From contig JASGHO010000001.1 in the NCBI GenBank assembly GCA_047602305.1, forward strand, positions 1,302,001 to 1,366,000: a stretch of DNA of 64,000 nucleotides, written 5' to 3'. A program made the position numbers and the translations under genes. Each line of letters opens with the position of its first letter. The first letter of the stretch is position 1. Shown piece after piece: positions 59,259 through 64,000 of the stretch. The notes below the pieces were generated by a model. The model did no database searches and was not told the DNA's origin. It worked only from the letters and a program-made list of their open reading frames with translations. Origin of the DNA: Ancrocorticia sp047602305 (lineage in GTDB: Bacteria; Actinomycetota; Actinomycetes; Actinomycetales; Actinomycetaceae).

Positions 59259-60871
59259 CAGTTCACATCCTCCAAAGCCGCACTCTTGTTGAATCCAATG
59301 AGGCTCATGCCCATGACCAGCAAGAAGATGAGAATCGACACGGCGGCTGCCATGCCGTAGTTGGGGTTGGCGCCGGAGAACGCCATGCGATACGCGTAGG
59401 TGATGAGGAGGTCGGTGGCGCCGATATCGGTGTTGGTGGCACTGAACGGCCCGCCCTCGGTCATCAGGTAGATCAACCCGAAGTTGTTGAAATTGAAGGA
59501 GAAGGAGGCGATGAGCAGCGGCCCCACCGAGACCAGCAGCAGCGGCATGGTGATGTGGGTGAGCTGGGCGAAGGGCCCCACTCGATCCACTTCGGCGGCC
59601 TCGTAGATGTCACGAGGAATGGACTGCAGCGCGCCCGTACACACGATGAACATGTAGGGGAAGCCGAGCCACAGGTTCGCTACCAGGATCATCACCTTGG
59701 CGAGCACCGGATCACCGTACCAGTTGAGGTCGAGGCCGGTCATGTTGTTGATCAAGCCGTAGTCCGGGTTGAACATGTTCTTCCACACCAGCGCCGTGAC
59801 GAATCCCGGGATGGCGTAGGGAAGGATGAGGATGGAGCGGTAGATTCGCTTGCCGCGCATCTGTTCACTATTGAAGAGGATGGCGAGCAGCATTCCCAGC
59901 ATGAAGGTACTGATCACGCCGATCGCGGAGAAGGCGACGTTCCACAGGAAGATTCCGATGAATCCGGAGCGGATGACGGGATCGGTGAACACCTTGGTGA
60001 AGTTCGAGAATCCCACGTTGATCTGCCATCCGGTGGGCAGCGGAGCGCCTTCACCGGATTCTGGGACGAAGGAACCTTCTTCGGCCACGTAGCGGGTTCC
60101 GGAGCGGGTGTCCGTCAGCACGTCCGTGGCGGCGTCATACTCCATGGTGTAGACGCCTTCGAAGGCCTGGCTGAGTCCCTGGGGCCGGATCGCTCCCGTT
60201 TCCGCAGGGACGACAACGTCCTTGAGATCGGTACGCTGATTGATCTGCTTCGCATTGAGCAGGGTGAATCCGGGAGCGGTGGTGACCGCACCCTTGTCAT
60301 TCTGCTTCAGCTCGGATTTGTCCAGTTTCTCCAGACCGTCCTCGGTTCCGGCGTACACCTGGCCGTCGGCGGGATCGGTGAGTAGCAGCACCAGATCACC
60401 GGTTTCCAGCGAATCTCCTTCGACGACGGCGACACTCATCGCGTAGCGCGGCGCGCCCGGTACTTCTTGCACCGAGGTGTTGACGATGGACGCGATGGCC
60501 TGTTCCTTGGACAGCATGTGTCCGTTGCCCTGATTGGTGAAGGCGGTGGCGGCCGTGTACATGACGGGCCACACCTGGAAGGCCAACATGAGGACCAGAC
60601 CGGGGAGAACGAACTTCATGGCAACGCCATTGCGCCGTCCGTACACCACGAGGATGGCGGAACCGAGGGCGCCGACGATGACGAGACCAACCCACCATCC
60701 CATTCCCATGAGGCGGACCGCCGCGAGGACGATGAGTGCGAGAGAAGCAAGAATGAGGGTCCATTTGAGGATGGGTACCCATGTGCGAGAGCGGTATGTC
60801 AGCTTGGGCTCCGTGAACTTTGAGCCCGCTGCGGTAGTCGGATTCTTTTCTTGAACCCCATTGTGAGCCAT
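59258..60871 (-). CDS. malF: Maltodextrin ABC transporter permease, MalF-like
   Basis: 537 residues. Three N-terminal helices, then a large external domain (about 125-290) like the P2 loop of E. coli MalF that clasps the binding protein, then the permease core with the docking loop RDIYEAAEVDRVGPFAQLT. ATG at 60871 with AAGGAT upstream. It follows malE after a 14-bp intercistronic stem at 60899-60932, which should lower its expression relative to MalE. Confidence 0.93.
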   Translation of the reverse strand: MAHNGVQEKNPTTAAGSKFTEPKLTYRSRTWVPILKWTLILASLALIVLAAVRLMGMGWWVGLVIVGALGSAILVVYGRRNGVAMKFVLPGLVLMLAFQVWPVMYTAATAFTNQGNGHMLSKEQAIASIVNTSVQEVPGAPRYAMSVAVVEGDSLETGDLVLLLTDPADGQVYAGTEDGLEKLDKSELKQNDKGAVTTAPGFTLLNAKQINQRTDLKDVVVPAETGAIRPQGLSQAFEGVYTMEYDAATDVLTDTRSGTRYVAEEGSFVPESGEGAPLPTGWQINVGFSNFTKVFTDPVIRSGFIGIFLWNVAFSAIGVISTFMLGMLLAILFNSEQMRGKRIYRSILILPYAIPGFVTALVWKNMFNPDYGLINNMTGLDLNWYGDPVLAKVMILVANLWLGFPYMFIVCTGALQSIPRDIYEAAEVDRVGPFAQLTHITMPLLLVSVGPLLIASFSFNFNNFGLIYLMTEGGPFSATNTDIGATDLLITYAYRMAFSGANPNYGMAAAVSILIFLLVMGMSLIGFNKSAALEDVN

Positions 60872-60898
60872 GCGAATCTTATCCTTCGTTGGAGGAGA

Positions 60899-60932
60899 CT
60901 GAGGCAGGGCCCACGATGGGGCCCTGCCTCAG
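60899..60932 (-). terminator. Intercistronic hairpin between malE and malF
   Basis: Perfect 14-bp arms CTGAGGCAGGGCCC (60899-60912) and its complement (60919-60932), loop ACGATG, 6 bp after the malE stop. No T-run; a partial terminator or a 3'-protecting stem for malE mRNA. Confidence 0.75.
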
Positions 60933-60937
60933 GTTGC

Positions 60938-62296
60938 TCACTTGGTGCCGAGACCCGCGACAGCGGACTTCTGCGCGGCAGCCATGCCATCAGCAGCGCT
61001 GATCTTGCCTGCCACGATATCGGCCGTGGACTGGCCCACGGCCGTCCACACTGCGTTCATGCCGGGGATGTTCGGCATGAGATCGGCGCCGGCAACGGCC
61101 TCGTTCCAGACCTTGATCTCGGGGTTGTCCTTGGCCACGTCGTCCACCGCCGCGGTCAGTGCGGGTACGCGCTGACCGGCGTTGAAGAGCGCCACCTGGA
61201 CGTCCTTGGAGGCGATCGTGTTCAGCACGAACTCCTCGGCGAGGGCGGGGTTCTTGGCCTTGGCCGAAACGTAGGCCATTTGCACCGTGTAGAACGGACG
61301 CAGCTGGCCGCCGTCGGCGGTTGCCGGCATCGGGGTGATTTCGTAGTCGATGCCCGCGTTACGCGTGCCGGGGATGACCCACGGTCCCGCCATGTAGTAG
61401 GGAACGTCGCCCTTGGTGAAGAGAGCCTCGGCATTCTCTCCACCGATGTTGACGGAGAGGATGCCCTTCTCGCCGAGGGAGGCCATGATTTCGGCGCCCT
61501 TGACGGTCTCGGGGCTGTCCAGGATGACCTTGGACGGATCGTAGTCCCCGTCAGCTGTCTTCTCGAAGAAGCCGCCGCCATAGGCGGAGAGGAAGGGGTA
61601 GGCGTGGTAGCCGTCGCCGGTCTGGCTCACGTTCGTGATGAGAACGTTGGAGGCCTTGCCCTCAGCCTTGAGGGATTCACCCAGGGCGATGGCATCGTCG
61701 AGGGTGGCGGGAGCCTCGGGGGCCAGCGCCTTGTTACGGATCAGCGCGAGGGTTTCCAGGGCGTAGGGGATCGCGTAGGTCTGGCCCTCGTAGCGGGCGG
61801 CTTCAAGAGCCTTGGGGTTGAACTGGCCTTCCAGATCCGAGCCGAGGTTGAGTGGGGACACCGAGCCGTTCTGCACGAACTCGCCCAACCAGTCGTGGGC
61901 ACCCACAACGATGTCCGGGCCGGTGCCGGACTGGATGGCTGCCGAGAAGTCTCCGCGCACGTCGGTCACGTACTGGACCTGGACCTTGACGCCGTTCTCC
62001 TCGCCGAAGGACTCGGCGAAGGGTTTGATGACTTCGGCGCGCATGTTGTCCGCCCAGATGACGAGATCTGCATCCGCGTCGCGGGCGGGTGCACCGGTGG
62101 CCTCGCCAGTTGCTTCAGCCGCGGGAGCTTCGCTGCCGTCGCCCTCGGACGGTGTGTCGCCGCCACCGCAGGCACTCAGTGCGAGTGCCGCTGCCGTGAG
62201 TCCTGCGAGTACCGATAGTTTGCGGCCCCGGAAGTGATGTGCTCCCATGGTGTGCCCCGAATTAAGTGACGCCTTGGTGCGAATTGAACTACGCAT
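60938..62296 (-). CDS. malE: Maltodextrin ABC transporter binding lipoprotein, MalE-like
   Basis: 452 residues from the ATG at 62296, which has GGAAGGAG 9 nt upstream; an internal ATG at 62248 would give a more usual signal-peptide length but has a weak site. Lipobox LALSAC, Cys43 in the long form. The mature protein has the SBP_bac_1 fold with DLVIWADNMRAEVIKPFAESF at its start and IVVGAHDWLGEFVQNGSVSPL soon after, like MalE. It binds maltodextrin outside the cell. First gene of the mal operon; promoter at 62360-62388. Confidence 0.92.
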   Translation of the reverse strand: MRSSIRTKASLNSGHTMGAHHFRGRKLSVLAGLTAAALALSACGGGDTPSEGDGSEAPAAEATGEATGAPARDADADLVIWADNMRAEVIKPFAESFGEENGVKVQVQYVTDVRGDFSAAIQSGTGPDIVVGAHDWLGEFVQNGSVSPLNLGSDLEGQFNPKALEAARYEGQTYAIPYALETLALIRNKALAPEAPATLDDAIALGESLKAEGKASNVLITNVSQTGDGYHAYPFLSAYGGGFFEKTADGDYDPSKVILDSPETVKGAEIMASLGEKGILSVNIGGENAEALFTKGDVPYYMAGPWVIPGTRNAGIDYEITPMPATADGGQLRPFYTVQMAYVSAKAKNPALAEEFVLNTIASKDVQVALFNAGQRVPALTAAVDDVAKDNPEIKVWNEAVAGADLMPNIPGMNAVWTAVGQSTADIVAGKISAADGMAAAQKSAVAGLGTK

Positions 62297-62359
62297 TCGC
62301 GTCTCTCCTTCCTCATTGAATCAACCGCATCCCTACGCTGGTACTCGGTTGTTCTCGTC

Positions 62360-62388
62360 AGCATACGTAACCACAAGCAAGTTCTCAA
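62360..62388 (-). promoter_or_regulatory. Promoter of the malEFG operon
   Basis: Minus strand: -35 TTGAGA (62383-62388), 17-bp spacer, -10 TATGCT (62360-62365). It leaves a leader of about 55-60 nt to the ATG with its strong ribosome-binding site. Confidence 0.7.
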
Positions 62389-62395
62389 CCATTTT

Positions 62396-62409
62396 CTGTA
62401 AATTTACAG
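62396..62409. promoter_or_regulatory. Candidate LacI-family operator
   Basis: Perfect palindrome CTGTAAATTTACAG, 8 bp upstream of the malE -35 and about 40 bp upstream of the regulator's -10. Length and even symmetry fit a LacI-type dimer, though many such operators have CG at the centre rather than AT. Confidence 0.5.
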
Positions 62410-62448
62410 CAAGATTTAATAAATGCCCTGCTGACGTCTCTGCACCCA

Positions 62449-62454
62449 TATAAT
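62449..62454 (+). promoter_or_regulatory. -10 box of the LacI-type regulator (leaderless)
   Basis: Consensus TATAAT, 6 nt before the ATG at 62461; no Shine-Dalgarno. No convincing -35. Confidence 0.6.
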
Positions 62455-62460
62455 TGGGCC

Positions 62461-63486
62461 ATGCCTCCCCGCAAAACAAAGCTGACGGACCTGGCCGAGG
62501 CCACCGGCCTCTCCACGGCAACTATTTCGCGCGTCCTCAACGGGCGCGACGGCGTATCCGAGAAGGCTCGAGAAGCAGTCCTCTCCGCCCTCGACCAACT
62601 TGGGTACGAACGCCCCATCAAACTGACGGACAAGAGCACCCAGCTCGTCGGACTCATCACCCCGGCGCTGGACAACCCCATCTACCCGCTCTTTGCCCAG
62701 ATTCTCTCGACGGCGCTGGCCCGGCACGGACTGACCCCCATTCTGTGCCCGGTGGAATTCGGCGGCGTCACCGAGGACGAGTACGTGAACATGTTGCTCG
62801 ACCACCAGGTCGCCGGCATCATCTTTATCGCGGGGCACCACGCCGATCAGTACTCGGACAAGTTGCGCTACCAGCGCCTCGTGCTCGCGAATATTCCGAT
62901 CGTTCTGGTCAACGGCTACAGTTCGGATATCCAGGCCCGTTTTGTCTCCGACGACGTCGCCGTCGGCATCACTCTCGCCCTCGATCACCTCGCAATGTTC
63001 GGGCACTCAAAGATCGGCTTGGTCTCCGGCCCACCCCACCTCATTTCGATGCAGCGCCGAATTGAGGCCTTCACCGAGATCATGACCTCGCGAGGCCACA
63101 CCGCCCCGGAGGAGTACATCACCGACTCGCTCATGAGCGTCGAGGGCGGCCAAGAAGCCGCCGGCGTCCTTCTCGACAAGGGATGCACCGCATTGCTCTG
63201 CGCCTCGGACCACATGGCCCTCGGGGCGATCTGGGCCGCCAAGTCACGCAAGCTCTCCGTTCCCGACGACGTATCCATCGTGGGCTACGACGATTCCTCC
63301 ATGATCGGTTTCACCCACCCCGCCCTCACCACACTGCGGCAGTCGGTCTTCGCCATGGGCCACGCCATCGTCTCCATCCTGGACTCGGAGATTCGTGGCG
63401 ATCGCACCTCGCGCGGCGCCGAACTACTCTTCCGCCCCGAACTTGTGGTGCGCAACTCCAGCGGTCAGGTCGCGAAGAAACTCTAG
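62461..63486 (+). CDS. LacI-family transcriptional regulator of the mal locus
   Basis: 341 residues. The N-terminal helix-turn-helix is typical: TKLTDLAEATGLSTATISRVLNG (6-28) with the hinge KTREA-like KAREAVLSALDQLGY. The sugar-binding periplasmic-binding-like domain follows (LVGLITPALDNPIYPLFAQI, VSIVGYDDSSMIGFTHPALTT). It probably represses malEFG until maltodextrin binds. Divergent from malE and followed by malQ in the same direction. The message appears to be leaderless. Confidence 0.93.
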   Translation: MPPRKTKLTDLAEATGLSTATISRVLNGRDGVSEKAREAVLSALDQLGYERPIKLTDKSTQLVGLITPALDNPIYPLFAQILSTALARHGLTPILCPVEFGGVTEDEYVNMLLDHQVAGIIFIAGHHADQYSDKLRYQRLVLANIPIVLVNGYSSDIQARFVSDDVAVGITLALDHLAMFGHSKIGLVSGPPHLISMQRRIEAFTEIMTSRGHTAPEEYITDSLMSVEGGQEAAGVLLDKGCTALLCASDHMALGAIWAAKSRKLSVPDDVSIVGYDDSSMIGFTHPALTTLRQSVFAMGHAIVSILDSEIRGDRTSRGAELLFRPELVVRNSSGQVAKKL

Positions 63487-63673
63487 AAGAACACCCGCAA
63501 ATACGCCTCCAAACACGGGTTCACACAATTCCCACACGAACGGACACGTTCCCACACATATTCTTGCTGCAAGTTTTCATTACTTTTATGAATTTATTCT
63601 GCAAGAGCGTGGATTATGTGGCAGGATGTGTCAGTGGATCAAAGGTGATCAACTGAACCGTTGAGGAGTGGCC
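63487..63673. other. Intergenic region before malQ
   Basis: 187 bp, AT-rich from 63555 to 63600, a likely malQ promoter (TTGCTG near 63565, TTATGA near 63587, 16-bp spacer). CTTGCTGCAAG is a short palindrome at 63564-63574. No terminator for the regulator is obvious. Confidence 0.45.
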
Positions 63674-64000
63674 ATGACAACCCCGCCGAACAGAGAACTC
63701 TTGTGCAGGCTTGCCGACGCCTTCGGTGTGGCATCGGAGTATTGGGCGTACAGCGGCCAACTCACCCCGGTACCCGACGAAACCCTCGTCAAGGTGCTTG
63801 CCTCCATGGGAGTTGACGCTGGCACGGAAGAGTCGGTCCAGCACGCCCTGCACGAGGTGGAGCTGAGCCCATGGCGCGAGGTCCTGCCACCGTGCACGGT
63901 TATCCGTGAACACACCTGGGCCAGCATCTCCGTGCATGTTCCGCACGGTTCGGGCGTAAGCGTCGAGGTGATACTGGAGGACGACGGCGTTCTCGCGCTC
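63674..64000 (+). CDS. malQ: 4-alpha-glucanotransferase, N-terminal part (cut by window end)
   Basis: 109 codons are visible: MTTPPNRELLCRLADAFGVA followed by SEYWAYSGQLTPVPDETLVKVLASMGVD, the N-terminal domain of the long actinobacterial MalQ. ATG at 63674 with GAGGAG upstream. The enzyme transfers glucan chains between maltodextrins and frees glucose. The catalytic part lies outside. Its place next to the LacI gene fits the maltodextrin pathway. Confidence 0.85.
   Translation, partial: MTTPPNRELLCRLADAFGVASEYWAYSGQLTPVPDETLVKVLASMGVDAGTEESVQHALHEVELSPWREVLPPCTVIREHTWASISVHVPHGSGVSVEVILEDDGVLAL

Noticed and set aside
60851..62218. 455-codon plus-strand frame over malE
   Set aside because: Antisense to malE, Gly/His/Val-rich, no start signals.

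Overview
The window reads as chromosomal DNA of a high-GC Gram-positive actinobacterium. A member of the Actinomycetaceae (Actinomyces, Trueperella or Arcanobacterium relatives) is my best guess; this is inferred from gene content and style, not from a search. Supporting signs are the tig/clpP1/clpP2 neighbourhood, an RpiB with the actinobacterial GGSGNG motif, a mycothiol-type nitroreductase homologue, GluABCD-like amino-acid uptake, several probable leaderless mRNAs (a good -10 box 6-7 nt before the start codon) and GC-rich codon use.

Layout. 1-1134: clpP2 (cut by the window edge) and clpP1, translationally coupled. 1135-8997: a block between clpP1 and tig that looks like an accessory island. 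It holds a 1602-residue protein built as PNP-type nucleosidase, NACHT NTPase, pentapeptide repeats and about 14 nearly identical WD40 repeats (an NLR-like defence candidate), a small toxin-antitoxin pair bracketed by 63-bp direct repeats, and an AAA/DUF4143 ATPase. 8998-11392: a membrane-anchored unknown and trigger factor. 12089-17008: a heterodimeric ABC exporter and a lipid-kinase-like gene. 17239-34464: one long plus-strand cluster (SWIM protein, a large unknown, an inserted DUF4143 ATPase, DUF4132, MoxR AAA+, DUF5682, VWA, second SWIM protein), an expanded version of the E. coli yehI/yehL/yehM/yehP/yehQ set. Most of its reading frames overlap by 4-10 bp. 34486-40132: minus-strand glutamate-type ABC transporter genes with a peptidase C26 gene and a DUF808 membrane protein. 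40617-41672: tRNA-Gly, tRNA-Pro and a dense array of hairpins. 41673-51410: a MaoC/Rossmann fusion, rpmF, a YigZ-family gene, cysK, cysE, rpiB, an M13 peptidase and a DsbA-like nitroreductase homologue. 51618-54185: pepN. 54658-64000: a maltodextrin utilisation locus (malEFG-like, GH13 enzyme, starch-binding lipoprotein, divergent LacI regulator, start of malQ).

How parts fit together. ClpP1P2 and trigger factor are the core proteostasis block and have been separated by the island. The island protein couples a predicted nucleotide-destroying domain to a STAND switch and a repeat sensor, the design of abortive-infection proteins. The MoxR/VWA/SWIM cluster is probably a multi-subunit AAA+ machine of unknown target. 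In the mal locus uptake (MalEFG), surface glycan binding and intracellular hydrolysis (GH13, MalQ) are adjacent to a LacI-type repressor with a palindrome next to the uptake promoter.

Besides genes, the intergenic DNA is unusually rich in inverted repeats. Three families keep their base pairing while their sequence changes (41016-41297, 54287-54543, and the palindrome shared by 36117-36278 and 56312-56377). Two hexanucleotide arrays (30481-30546 and 54581-54661) could vary in copy number.
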